Assembly (NCBI RefSeq): GCF_004804315.1
Contig: NZ_SRXX01000012.1
Coordinates: 94,278-158,277 of the forward strand
Length of the DNA: 64,000 bases
Reading direction: 5' to 3'
Source of the DNA: Flagellimonas onchidii
Lineage (GTDB): Bacteria; Bacteroidota; Bacteroidia; Flavobacteriales; Flavobacteriaceae
Shown here: positions 54,939-63,094 of the stretch, in pieces
How positions within the stretch are numbered: the stretch's first letter is position 1
Layout of the letters: each line of letters opens with the position of its first letter
Notes under the pieces: generated by a model
What the model was told of the DNA's origin: nothing
The model's input: only the letters and a program-made list of their open reading frames with translations
The model's database searches: none
Program-made: the position numbers and the translations under genes

Positions 54939-56223
54939 GAGATTGGAAGAGGACTCATTGAACTACACGATAAGCTCGGATATTAATGAAATCATTGAAA
55001 GAAAGCCGAATTGGCTTGTTCGGTACGGTATAGGTTCAATTTTATGCTGTCTATTAATTATTCTATTGATTGCCTGGATTGTAAAGTATCCAGATTTGGT
55101 AGAGGGAAATGTTAGTATCGTGACTCCAAAACCACCAATAGACATAATCTCAAAATCCAATTCTACTATTGAAATAGATTTCGGACGAACTGAAAATGAC
55201 ATTATTAATCCTGGTGATCCAATATTCCTTTTAGAAAATACAGCCTCCTATCATCAGATCAAATTATTGCAAGAAGAACTTTTGCTGTCCTCATCGATAG
55301 ATAGTATTCCTGACAATAGGCAATGGTTAGATAGTTTAGGTGGTATACAATCGATTTATAATAGTTATAAGTTATCAAAACTTAATCTAATAAACTATAA
55401 TAACGAAAAACCTTATGATAAGAGACTTAAAAATCTTAAGAGCTCAATAGCTGGCAGCAATAAAGGAGTTCAATATTCGGAGATTTTGGTTGGCAGCAGT
55501 AAAGAGAACTATGAATATCAAAGAAAAAAGTTTAAACGATACCAAAGTCTATTTGAAAAAGGAGTGATTTCAGAATTAGAATATGAAAATCACAAACAGT
55601 CTCTTCTTCAACTCCAAATGAACCATACAAATAATTTTAAAAATTACCATTCGGAAAGTCAATCAATAAATAACCTTGAAGGAAAAATTATTGAATTGGA
55701 GATTCAAAAAAATGAGTATGAGGAAAAACTAAAACTGGAATATTATGGTGCTTTGAATGAACTCAAAAGTGTCTTGAAGTCATGGGAATCCCAATACCTT
55801 ATAGTTTCCACAATTAGAGGCCGTCTATCTTTTTTTAGTGATTTAAATAAAGGAGATTTTGTGGCTGTTGGGGAAAGGTTATTTACAATCATACCTGTTC
55901 AAGAAGATAAACTCCAGGCCATAGGTGTGTTTCCATCAACAAATATCGGAAAAGTAAAGGTTGGTCAAGATGCAATAATAAAGCTCAATGCATTTCCATA
56001 TCATGAATATGGAACCATTAATGGAAGGGTAAATAGAATTTCAGAAATTCCTATGAATAACAGCTATAATATTATCATTGAACTCCCGAATAAATTGGAA
56101 ACAAACTACAAGAATAAAATTGAATTCAAGCAAAGATTAGATGCAACGGCCAGCATAATTACCAAAGACCAAAGTCTTTTGAAACGAATGTTCTTTCAAT
56201 TTGAAAACATTTTTAAAAATTAA
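54871..56223 (+). CDS. HlyD-family periplasmic adaptor, cluster B
   Basis: Up to 450 aa. The ATG at 54871 overlaps the previous gene by 68 nt; a TTG at 54943, 4 nt after that gene's stop, may be the true start since the protein is then of usual length and alignable with the cluster A adaptor from KPNWLVRYG on. One TM (about 53-73), first lipoyl-like segment (STIEIDFGRTENDIINPGDPIFLLE), coiled coil (about 105-300) and C-terminal beta part (VKVGQDAIIKLNAFPYHEYG). Partner of the downstream C39 transporter (5-nt gap). Confidence 0.87.
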   Translation: MKKYIKATSHSLLTNCINSVKIKRLEEDSLNYTISSDINEIIERKPNWLVRYGIGSILCCLLIILLIAWIVKYPDLVEGNVSIVTPKPPIDIISKSNSTIEIDFGRTENDIINPGDPIFLLENTASYHQIKLLQEELLLSSSIDSIPDNRQWLDSLGGIQSIYNSYKLSKLNLINYNNEKPYDKRLKNLKSSIAGSNKGVQYSEILVGSSKENYEYQRKKFKRYQSLFEKGVISELEYENHKQSLLQLQMNHTNNFKNYHSESQSINNLEGKIIELEIQKNEYEEKLKLEYYGALNELKSVLKSWESQYLIVSTIRGRLSFFSDLNKGDFVAVGERLFTIIPVQEDKLQAIGVFPSTNIGKVKVGQDAIIKLNAFPYHEYGTINGRVNRISEIPMNNSYNIIIELPNKLETNYKNKIEFKQRLDATASIITKDQSLLKRMFFQFENIFKN

Positions 56224-56228
56224 ATCCA

Positions 56229-58391
56229 ATGCCTAGGTTCAAATTTTACCAACAGTTTGATGTTAAGGATTGTGGCCCGACTTGTTTGCGCATGATAGCC
56301 AAGTATTATGGCAAGGAAATATCATTGGAAAAAATCAGAAAACTGAGCTATATCACTAAAGATGGGGTTACCCTGATGGGTTTGACCCATGCTTCTGAAA
56401 GCTTGGGATTGAAAACCTTCACTTCAGAAGTGGATTTAGAGACTTTAACTAAAAAAGCTCCTTTACCATGCATAATAACATGGAACAACAATCACCTGGT
56501 GGTACTTTACAAAGCAAACAAAAAGTACGTATATCTGGCCGATCCAGGTGCGGGGTTTAAAAAGTTAAACCACCATGAGATTAAAGACAAATGGTGTGCC
56601 GAGAATGGCAAGGGAACCGTTGTTTTGCTAAATCCAACACCCAAATTCTACGTTGACGATGAGGAAGAAGAAAGAGCCACATTCTCATATTTCATCAAGT
56701 ATTTTATTCCTCATAAAAATTTGTTGGTCCAACTTTTTTTTGCGATCATCTTTTCCAGTTTGGTCAGCTTATTATCGCCGTTTATCACACAATCAGTTGT
56801 GGATATTGGAATACTTGGCAAAAACATAAATTTCATATACTTGATTCTTGCCTCGCAGTTTATGCTAACTGCGGGTACGGTATTTGTTAGTTTTATTCAG
56901 GCTTGGATATCCCTTCATCTAAGCATCAGAATTAGTTTATCTTTTGTAATTGGCTATGTTGCAAAATTGCTGACAATGCCTTTAAGTTTTTTTGAGCTTA
57001 AAAGTACAGGCGATATATTAAAAAGAATAGGGGATAATTCACGGATTGAAAGTTTTATCAACCAGATGTTTTTTTCAATTGCCATTTCCGTATTTAACTT
57101 TATTATCTATTCTTTTATACTCGCTTATTATGATTATAAGTTATTCTTGGTCTTTCTATTAGGGAATCTTGCCTATATAGGATGGATTTTACTGTTTTTA
57201 AAGAAAAGGAGGAAGTTCGATTATGAGAGTTTTGAGATAAGTGCGGAAAGTGAAAACAAACTATTACAACTGGTTTATGGTTCGAGAGAGATTATACTTA
57301 ACAATATCCAGAAAGAAAAACGATGGGAATGGGAAAAAGTACAATCTAAGGCCTATCGCCTAAGTAAAAAGATTCTGCTTTTGGGTCAGTTTCAATCAAC
57401 TGGTGCTACGATAATCAATTCCCTATTTGGAATTTTGGTCAGTATTATGGTTGCAACCGCTGTTATAGAAGGCTCAATTACTTTCGGAATGATGCTTTCC
57501 ATTCAATTTATTATGGGGCAAATTCAAGCACCATTAGGTGTATTTCTAAAAATGACGCACTCTTATCAAGATGCTAAAATAAGTCTGGAACGATTAAGCG
57601 AGGTGGTCAACAACAAGGAGGAAGAAACTTCTTTAAAAAGCCAAAGGATTCCACACAACGGAGAATTGGTATTTGAGAATGTGAGTTTTCAGTATGAAAA
57701 AGAGTTTTCCGATAAAGTTTTAAACGGGATCAATTTGAAAATCCCCCATAAATCTACCACAGCGATTGTCGGGGCCAGTGGTAGCGGTAAAACAACATTA
57801 TTGAAATTATTACTTAAACTATATCCGCCAACTGAAGGTCAAATAAAAGTTGGAGGTATTGACCTGCAATCTATTGGAGATTATTATTGGAGGGAGAATT
57901 GTGGTGTGGTAATGCAGGACAACTATATATTTGATGACACCATACTCAACAATATCATTCTTAAGACACAAGGTAAAGTGGACATAAAGAGATTGCATGA
58001 AGTTGTTGATATAGCGAATATTAAAGAATGGATTGAAGGTCAGGCTTTAAATTATCAAACCAAGATAGGTAATCAGGGAAAAGGCTTGAGTCAAGGGCAA
58101 AAACAGAGATTGCTGATCGCCAGGGCCTTATATAAAGATCCCTCTTTTATATTTTTCGACGAGGCTACAAATTCGTTGGATTCAGAAAATGAGCGAATCA
58201 TAATAAACAACTTAATTTCTGCGACTAAAAATAAAACTGTTGTGGTAATAGCCCACCGGCTTAGTACAATTAAGAACGCTGACAAAATTGTAGTTTTAGA
58301 TAATGGTGTTGTTCTTGAAGAAGGTACTCATACAGATTTACTTGGTCAGAAAGGGCACTACTATAATCTGGTTAACAATCAGTTACTTTGA
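56229..58391 (+). CDS. Peptidase-containing ABC transporter (C39 PCAT), cluster B
   Basis: 720 aa. C39 peptidase with C15 (VKDCGPTCL), H89 (NNNHLVV) and D105 (LADPG); membrane domain about 155-450; ABC domain with GASGSGKTT, LSQGQKQR (Gln in place of the second signature Gly's predecessor pattern SGG) and FIFFDEATNSLD. All catalytic residues are present. It is paralogous to the cluster A transporter over its full length but well diverged, so the two clusters probably export different substrates. It is the last gene before the right end of element 1. Confidence 0.93.
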   Translation: MPRFKFYQQFDVKDCGPTCLRMIAKYYGKEISLEKIRKLSYITKDGVTLMGLTHASESLGLKTFTSEVDLETLTKKAPLPCIITWNNNHLVVLYKANKKYVYLADPGAGFKKLNHHEIKDKWCAENGKGTVVLLNPTPKFYVDDEEEERATFSYFIKYFIPHKNLLVQLFFAIIFSSLVSLLSPFITQSVVDIGILGKNINFIYLILASQFMLTAGTVFVSFIQAWISLHLSIRISLSFVIGYVAKLLTMPLSFFELKSTGDILKRIGDNSRIESFINQMFFSIAISVFNFIIYSFILAYYDYKLFLVFLLGNLAYIGWILLFLKKRRKFDYESFEISAESENKLLQLVYGSREIILNNIQKEKRWEWEKVQSKAYRLSKKILLLGQFQSTGATIINSLFGILVSIMVATAVIEGSITFGMMLSIQFIMGQIQAPLGVFLKMTHSYQDAKISLERLSEVVNNKEEETSLKSQRIPHNGELVFENVSFQYEKEFSDKVLNGINLKIPHKSTTAIVGASGSGKTTLLKLLLKLYPPTEGQIKVGGIDLQSIGDYYWRENCGVVMQDNYIFDDTILNNIILKTQGKVDIKRLHEVVDIANIKEWIEGQALNYQTKIGNQGKGLSQGQKQRLLIARALYKDPSFIFFDEATNSLDSENERIIINNLISATKNKTVVVIAHRLSTIKNADKIVVLDNGVVLEEGTHTDLLGQKGHYYNLVNNQLL

Positions 58392-58617
58392 GCTTGTAAT
58401 CTATCCATTTACTTGATCTGGTACTCCATTATCAAAATCCTCTAGATGGATTTCAGTGTTTCTAATTGAACAGAGTTCCTTTCTATTTCGGATAACTAAA
58501 CCTATTTGTAAAGACTTGGAGCCACCTTTATTTATTAATGTTTCCCATTGCTTTTGGCCTTTGATTTTTGTATCTTTAAATCATATTAACACAAGTTAAT
58601 CCAGTTAAAAAGGAAAC

Positions 58618-58631
58618 AAATCGGGAACAAT
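58618..58631 (+). repeat. Subterminal repeat AAATCGGGAACAAT, distal copy
   Basis: Exact direct repeat of 15340-15353, here 57 bp inside the distal att site. Candidate integrase arm site. Confidence 0.45.
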
Positions 58632-58687
58632 ATTTGTTAAAAACAGATAAAGCTTCGGTTTTAAAGGGATAGGGAGGATAGGTTGTC

Positions 58688-58703
58688 ATCCTGCCACCCC
58701 GAC
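58688..58703 (+). repeat. Distal att site of element 1 (junction with element 2)
   Basis: Exact 16-bp copy of the tRNA-Pro 3' end (15229-15244). The flanking bases (GTTGTC before, TTTTTAG after) differ from the tRNA, so this is an att junction and not a second tRNA gene. Confidence 0.85.
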
Positions 58704-58723
58704 TTTTTAGAAAATCAATTAGT

Positions 58724-58763
58724 GACAAAAACTTGGTAATCGTATGATTACCAAGTTTTTGTC
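58724..58763. repeat. Perfect 18-bp inverted repeat with 4-nt loop
   Basis: GACAAAAACTTGGTAATC, loop GTAT, then its exact complement. It lies 20 bp right of the att junction. It could be an intrinsic terminator (no T-run beyond GTTTT) or a recombination accessory structure. A second dyad CGGTTACC/GGTAACCG lies at 58818-58855. Confidence 0.6.
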
Positions 58764-58908
58764 GTTTTAAGGCAATCATTTAATTTGAATTGTTATGGTA
58801 AAATAAGTTACCTATTCGGTTACCTTGTTCTAAAATGGTTAAAAATGGTAACCGAGCTTCTTTGATTTGACTTTCGTTTTGAGATGTTTAATTTTTAAAA
58901 ATGAAAGT

Positions 58909-60108
58909 ATGCAGACTATTCACACATTCAGTGTTCTTTTTTGGCTGAAACTGGCCAATAAAAAGAACAACAAAGCCCCACTTTACGCACGTGTAACTGT
59001 TAGCGGTAGACGTGCCGAAATTTCCCTTAAACGAAAAGTGACCGTTACAGATTGGGACACTACAAAAAGCAGGTTGAAAGGTTTTGGAATTGAAGCCAAG
59101 CAAGTGAACAACTATCTTGATGGGGTACATTCCCGACTTTTTGAATGTTACCAACAATTAAAGAGTGCAAACAAATTGGTTTCCCCTCAACTTATCAAGA
59201 CCCATTTTCTAGGTAACGGAGAAAACAGGTATGCCATATCCGACATCATCGAATATCATAAAGAGCATATGAAGGATACGTTGCGATGGGGAACACAAAA
59301 GAACTATTTCACCACCCATAAGTATATCTTCCGTTTTCTAAAACAAAAACACAGGACTACAGATGTATACCTTTCAGAACTCAATTACAAGTTCATCATA
59401 GATTTTGAGCGTTTTTTACGCCATCAAAAAGATATGGGCAACAATACCGTCATGAAACACATAGAACGGCTTAGGAAGCTTGTAAATTTGGCCCATAAGA
59501 TGGAATGGCTTGATAAAGACCCATTTATAAAGTTCAAGGCAAAGTATGTACGAAAGGAAAGGGCATACCTTACATTAGATGAGTTACAGGCCATTGAGCA
59601 GAAGCAGTTTACTATTGAAAGGCTACAACTCATTAAGAACTTGTTTGTGTTCAGTTGTTACACGGGATTATCCTATGGCGATGTGATGAACCTTACAACA
59701 GATAGTATCTGTATTGGAATAGATGGGAAACAATGGATAAGCTCCTATCGGCAAAAAACAAGTATTCCCGTTAGGATTCCATTATTGCCAAAGGCTCTGG
59801 ATATTGTAAATAGCTATAAAGACCATCCGAATAAAGGAGGGGTTAAAAGAATATTCCCGCCGATTTCAAACCAGAAACTGAATTCCTATTTAAAGGAGAT
59901 AGCTGATGTATGCCATATCAACAAAAACCTCACTTTCCATATAGCAAGGCACACCTTTGCCACCACGGTTACCTTAAGTAATGGTGTACCCATTGAGACC
60001 GTTTCAAAACTGTTGGGGCACTCCAAGATAACGACCACTCAAATTTATGCTAGGGTTATAGAAAGAAAGGTAAGCGAGGATATGCATCGATTAGAGAGGT
60101 ATTTGTGA
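58909..60108 (+). CDS. Tyrosine recombinase / integrase of element 2 (IntDOT-like)
   Basis: 399 aa from the ATG at 58909 (MQTIHTFSVLFWLKL), chosen because it aligns with the start of integrase 1; 14 more codons are open upstream. Same domains as integrase 1: arm-binding (ARVTVSGRRAEISL), SAM-like core-binding, and catalytic domain with Ser at Arg I (CYTGLSYGDV), HIARH, LLGH and the Tyr in TTQIYARV. The near-identical motif block SNGVP-IxTVSKLLGH shows common ancestry, while the N-terminal half differs. Confidence 0.92.
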   Translation: MQTIHTFSVLFWLKLANKKNNKAPLYARVTVSGRRAEISLKRKVTVTDWDTTKSRLKGFGIEAKQVNNYLDGVHSRLFECYQQLKSANKLVSPQLIKTHFLGNGENRYAISDIIEYHKEHMKDTLRWGTQKNYFTTHKYIFRFLKQKHRTTDVYLSELNYKFIIDFERFLRHQKDMGNNTVMKHIERLRKLVNLAHKMEWLDKDPFIKFKAKYVRKERAYLTLDELQAIEQKQFTIERLQLIKNLFVFSCYTGLSYGDVMNLTTDSICIGIDGKQWISSYRQKTSIPVRIPLLPKALDIVNSYKDHPNKGGVKRIFPPISNQKLNSYLKEIADVCHINKNLTFHIARHTFATTVTLSNGVPIETVSKLLGHSKITTTQIYARVIERKVSEDMHRLERYL

Positions 60109-60164
60109 AATTCAATGATCTTATTGGACAGAAAATCCAAAGCAAGTTATCCAAAGTTTGAGGG

Positions 60165-60395
60165 CTAGTCTAAATCTTTAAAAAACTCTTCCAGTGAAAC
60201 ATCAAAAATTTTGGTGAGTTTTAAAAGTGTGGACATTTTAAAATCATTGCCATTTTCAATTGCCCAATAGTTTCTTCTGGACAAACCGTTATCGGTTGCA
60301 AAAGTTTCATGACTTGTATAATTGGCTTTTAAGCGCAATTCTTTGATACGCTTTGCGATACGTTTTCTACGCTCAATGTTTTCGTTTTTTGACAT
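60165..60395 (-). CDS. XRE-family HTH regulator
   Basis: 76 aa from the ATG at 60395 (MSKNENIERRKRIAKRIKEL); an ATG eight codons upstream is less likely. The Cro/C1-type HTH spans SHETFATDNGLSRRNYWAIENG and is followed by STLLKLTKIFDVSLEEFF. It is convergent with integrase 2 and probably represses element functions. Confidence 0.82.
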   Translation of the reverse strand: MSKNENIERRKRIAKRIKELRLKANYTSHETFATDNGLSRRNYWAIENGNDFKMSTLLKLTKIFDVSLEEFFKDLD

Positions 60396-60513
60396 AGTTG
60401 GGAAGAAACACAAAAGCAATTAAATTAATTACGCCGTATACGGCGGTATTGTTGCTTGCAATTGCTAACTTTGTATTGTAGTAATTTTTCTATGTTTAAA
60501 ATTGAATATACTT

Positions 60514-60801
60514 ATGTCAAGAAGTGATAATATTTTCTTGTTCCTTGCTAATGATGAAGCTCTTAGGCTGTATGATGAATCATTGAATAAGTTATTGGAT
60601 TCAAAATGCATGGATTTCCATATGGAACATGTACCACTGAATTGGGATGAAAAAAAACATACTGGTGAATGGGAAGACTATAGGGTTGTCGATTATGAAA
60701 CCTACCGTGAATTACATCATAATCTTTGTTTTAAATACAGAGAAAAGCTTCGCCAAAGTTCTGCACAACAACCTGATCATAAAAAGGACAACGGTGGATA
60801 A
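60514..60801 (+). CDS. Hypothetical protein (95 aa)
   Basis: The start at 60514 (MSRSDNIFLFL) is preferred over 60502. Soluble, charged, with Trp/Tyr-rich centre (NWDEKKHTGEWEDYRVVDYETY). No family recognised. It is divergent from the XRE regulator. Confidence 0.6.
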   Translation: MSRSDNIFLFLANDEALRLYDESLNKLLDSKCMDFHMEHVPLNWDEKKHTGEWEDYRVVDYETYRELHHNLCFKYREKLRQSSAQQPDHKKDNGG

Positions 60802-61281
60802 CTTATTATTTTAATGCCCAAGTGTATTTAACCATACTAATTTTCCAATCCAATGTAGAAGATTGATTGAGTATGAGTGTCATTAGAATATATCTGCATT
60901 TTACAAGTTGGTTGATTGGGCATTGTTGAAATAGAACAACTCTTCCGGTGGTCGAGTTGTTTCCAGTTCAACAAGCGTTACACCATCATTATTTTTTTTA
61001 ATGATTTTTTTATCCACGATTAGCAATTTGAGGTTGGAACAATTGATAATTATGGAATCCATATTTTTTAGTATCAAAACGATTCATTTGAAACCAAATG
61101 TCATTTCGATTTCAGAAAATTATAGACTACATTTATAAAGCTGAATTTCAGCAGTTTTAAGTACGGTCAATCCATTATTGATTTGACTTTCCTAATGACC
61201 GTACCCATCGAAAACAGATAACGGAATTTTTGATTCCGTAAAAAAAGCAACTGATGAGAAAATCAGTTGTCGGAGAATTTT
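60802..61281. other. Non-coding region before oriT 2 with serial hairpins
   Basis: No supported gene. The last part holds two perfect dyads, ACGGAAT/ATTCCGT (61221-61239) and CAACTGAT/ATCAGTTG (61248-61269), leading into the oriT-like hairpins. Confidence 0.5.
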
Positions 61282-61379
61282 GCCCCGAGGTTTCGGGGCA
61301 GAATTTGTAGAGCAAGAGGGTAACGGGCTGACGCCCCGTTACGTATCTATTTGCTTCGCAAAGCCCTTGTTTATAAGGG
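61282..61379. other. Candidate oriT of element 2
   Basis: Serial inverted repeats GCCCCGA/TCGGGGC (61282-61299), GTAACGGG/CCCGTTAC (about 61320-61342) and CCCTT/AAGGG (61364-61379). The core GCAAGAGGGTAxCG...TACGTAT...TTTGCTxCGCAAA...GCCC is shared with the minus strand of element 1 (20751-20695), in the same position and orientation relative to the BfmA/BtgA gene. Confidence 0.65.
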
Positions 61380-61458
61380 ATTAAGGTTTTTAGAGGATTT
61401 GGATGTAATAAAATGATTGTAACAAAACCTTTGGAAACCCTTAAAAACACAGAAAAAA

Positions 61459-61469
61459 ATTGTCACAAT
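61459..61469. promoter_or_regulatory. Palindrome ATTGTCACAAT at the start of the element 2 mob operon
   Basis: It directly abuts the ATG at 61470. The same dyad is found twice upstream of the homologous gene in element 1. Occupancy would block translation start or transcription. Confidence 0.5.
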
Positions 61470-62012
61470 ATGGACGCATTTAAAACGGTACGGATAAAAA
61501 ACAAGACCCTATCAAGGTTCAAAAGCTTTTCAATCAAGGTAAGTAAAAGTTATTCTAGGACTTTGGATATGGTCATGGATTTTTTCGAGTGGCACGGGTT
61601 TTTACCAGATGACAGGTTTGGAAAAAGCATGGTACAGGAAATCCTAAAGAACCGAAAACGTACCGAAGCCATGATAGCCATTATCAAAGACATAGAAAAG
61701 AACCAGACCAAGCCCACTAATGCTATGCTATTGTCCTTGTTTGAGGGGCAATCAGAGGAGGAAGACGAGATGGTAAAATGGATTGAAAAGATTGAATGTA
61801 AACCTTTAGGGGATGAGGTGCATATCGAGACCACAGTACCTAAAATTCGCTATGAACGGTTGGAAGATAAAATGGGTTTAATAAAAAAAGACTTTGGATA
61901 TGTTCTGGACAATGTAAAGCTTATAAAAAGCAGCTTCGGAAAAAACTATTTCCGTTTGGAGCTTACCGAGGGAGAAATCGAAAAATTCAAAAGAGAAATA
62001 AGAAATCTATAA
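61470..62012 (+). CDS. BfmA/BtgA-family mobilisation protein of element 2
   Basis: 180 aa from the ATG at 61470 (MDAFKTVRIKNKTLSRF), chosen by alignment with the element 1 protein; the ORF is open 19 codons further up. Shares VMDFFEWHGFLPD, the run RKRTEAMIAIIKDIEKNQTKP and the C-terminal YVLDNVKLIKSSFGKNYFRLEL. It is the first gene of a two-gene mob unit with the relaxase (3-nt gap). Confidence 0.85.
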   Translation: MDAFKTVRIKNKTLSRFKSFSIKVSKSYSRTLDMVMDFFEWHGFLPDDRFGKSMVQEILKNRKRTEAMIAIIKDIEKNQTKPTNAMLLSLFEGQSEEEDEMVKWIEKIECKPLGDEVHIETTVPKIRYERLEDKMGLIKKDFGYVLDNVKLIKSSFGKNYFRLELTEGEIEKFKREIRNL

Positions 62013-62015
62013 ATT

Positions 62016-63035
62016 ATGTACATCGCTATATCCGCACAATATCAGGGAGGAGGCTTTAAGGGTAGTGTTCGCAATTTGGCCAACTATCTTGAAAAAGAAA
62101 ACGAGGGCAAGACTCCAGAGGAACAAGAGTATTTTTTTAACCAGACCGAAGATAGCGTACAGCTTGAAGAAGTGGTACGGGAGATAGATGGTAACACCGC
62201 TAAACTTGGGAAGGATGACCCCAAATTTTATTCAATGGTGGTCAGTCCCACTCAAAGGGAAATAAAGCAAATTGGCAACGACCCTGAAAAACTACGTGAA
62301 TACACACGAGAGCTTATGAAAGCCTATGCGGATTCTTTTAACAGGGAACCTAAAAAGACCGTTGATGATATTAAGTATTATGCCAAGATTGAACACGAAC
62401 GATTTTATAAGGAAACGGACAAAAAAATACAAGAAAACCAACCTTATGCCAATAAGATATTGGAACTTAAAAATGAGATACGGCAAATAGAACGGGGTGA
62501 GCAAAAAGGAAATGTGGATAGATTGAAATTGAGGATAGCCAAATTGGAAAGGGAAGCCCCGTACCAACAAAACGGTAAGCGTATTGTAAATGGTATGAAA
62601 AAGGAAGGGCACCAGACCCATATCCATATCATAGTAAGCAGAAGGGATATGACCAATTCCTACAGCCTTTCCCCTGGTTCTAAGTACAAGGCATCAGAAA
62701 CGGAACTGAACGGTAAGGATATAAAGCGGGGATTTGATAGAGACAAGTTCTTTAAAACAGCAGAAAAGACCTTTGACAAGAAGTTTGGCTATGACCGAAA
62801 TTTTGTGGAGAGCTATCGGGGCAAAAACCTATTTGTAAAAGACCCAAAGAAGTTTTTTGCTATCATGGCAGGATTATCCACATCACAAAAGCAGGTCGCC
62901 TTTAAACTGTTGCACAAATCAGGGATTCATATTCCCAACATTCCTACCAATAAGGCACAATTGGCATTCAAGGCATTTAAGAAGCTTAAAAGAGTTATTG
63001 AAAAGGGAATAAGTTCTGGCGGAATAGAAATATAA
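62016..63035 (+). CDS. mobB: Relaxase of element 2, MobB/DUF5712 family
   Basis: 339 aa. Metal-site motif HQTHIHIIVSRRD (His at about 201 and 203), SPGSKYKASETELNGKD, FGYDRNFVESYRGKNLF and KKFFAIMAGLSTSQKQ parallel the relaxase at 18927 throughout. The C-terminus has two IPTN-type repeats against three in the other. No coupling-protein gene follows in the window; the next gene is convergent, so element 2 may rely on another coupling protein or carry it further right. Confidence 0.86.
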   Translation: MYIAISAQYQGGGFKGSVRNLANYLEKENEGKTPEEQEYFFNQTEDSVQLEEVVREIDGNTAKLGKDDPKFYSMVVSPTQREIKQIGNDPEKLREYTRELMKAYADSFNREPKKTVDDIKYYAKIEHERFYKETDKKIQENQPYANKILELKNEIRQIERGEQKGNVDRLKLRIAKLEREAPYQQNGKRIVNGMKKEGHQTHIHIIVSRRDMTNSYSLSPGSKYKASETELNGKDIKRGFDRDKFFKTAEKTFDKKFGYDRNFVESYRGKNLFVKDPKKFFAIMAGLSTSQKQVAFKLLHKSGIHIPNIPTNKAQLAFKAFKKLKRVIEKGISSGGIEI

Positions 63036-63094
63036 TTGTAATCAAAATTGTCAAATTAAATCTTAACTATTACAGTCTATGTATAATGATACTG

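Larger units (their letters stand above)
15229..58703. mobile_element. Integrative and conjugative element (element 1) in tRNA-Pro
   Basis: About 43.5 kb bounded by a 16-bp direct repeat of the tRNA-Pro 3' end. It carries a tyrosine recombinase beside the tRNA, relaxase plus coupling protein plus BfmA/BtgA protein, candidate oriT, radC, ssb, a traE-F-G-I-J-K-M-N conjugation operon of the Bacteroidota type, an rteC homologue, and cargo consisting of a large helicase-nuclease fusion and two C39-ABC peptide-export clusters. All functions needed for self-transfer seem represented, though no traL/O/P/Q homologues were recognised. Confidence 0.85.

Noticed and set aside
40655..58391. Lanthipeptide or graspetide (ATP-grasp) biosynthesis cluster
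   Set aside because: No LanB/LanC/LanM, ATP-grasp or radical-SAM enzyme is encoded; only export, oxidation, peptidase and nucleotidyltransferase functions are seen.
58688..58703. Second tRNA-Pro gene
   Set aside because: Only the last 16 bp match; no anticodon or D-arm upstream, so it is an att junction.
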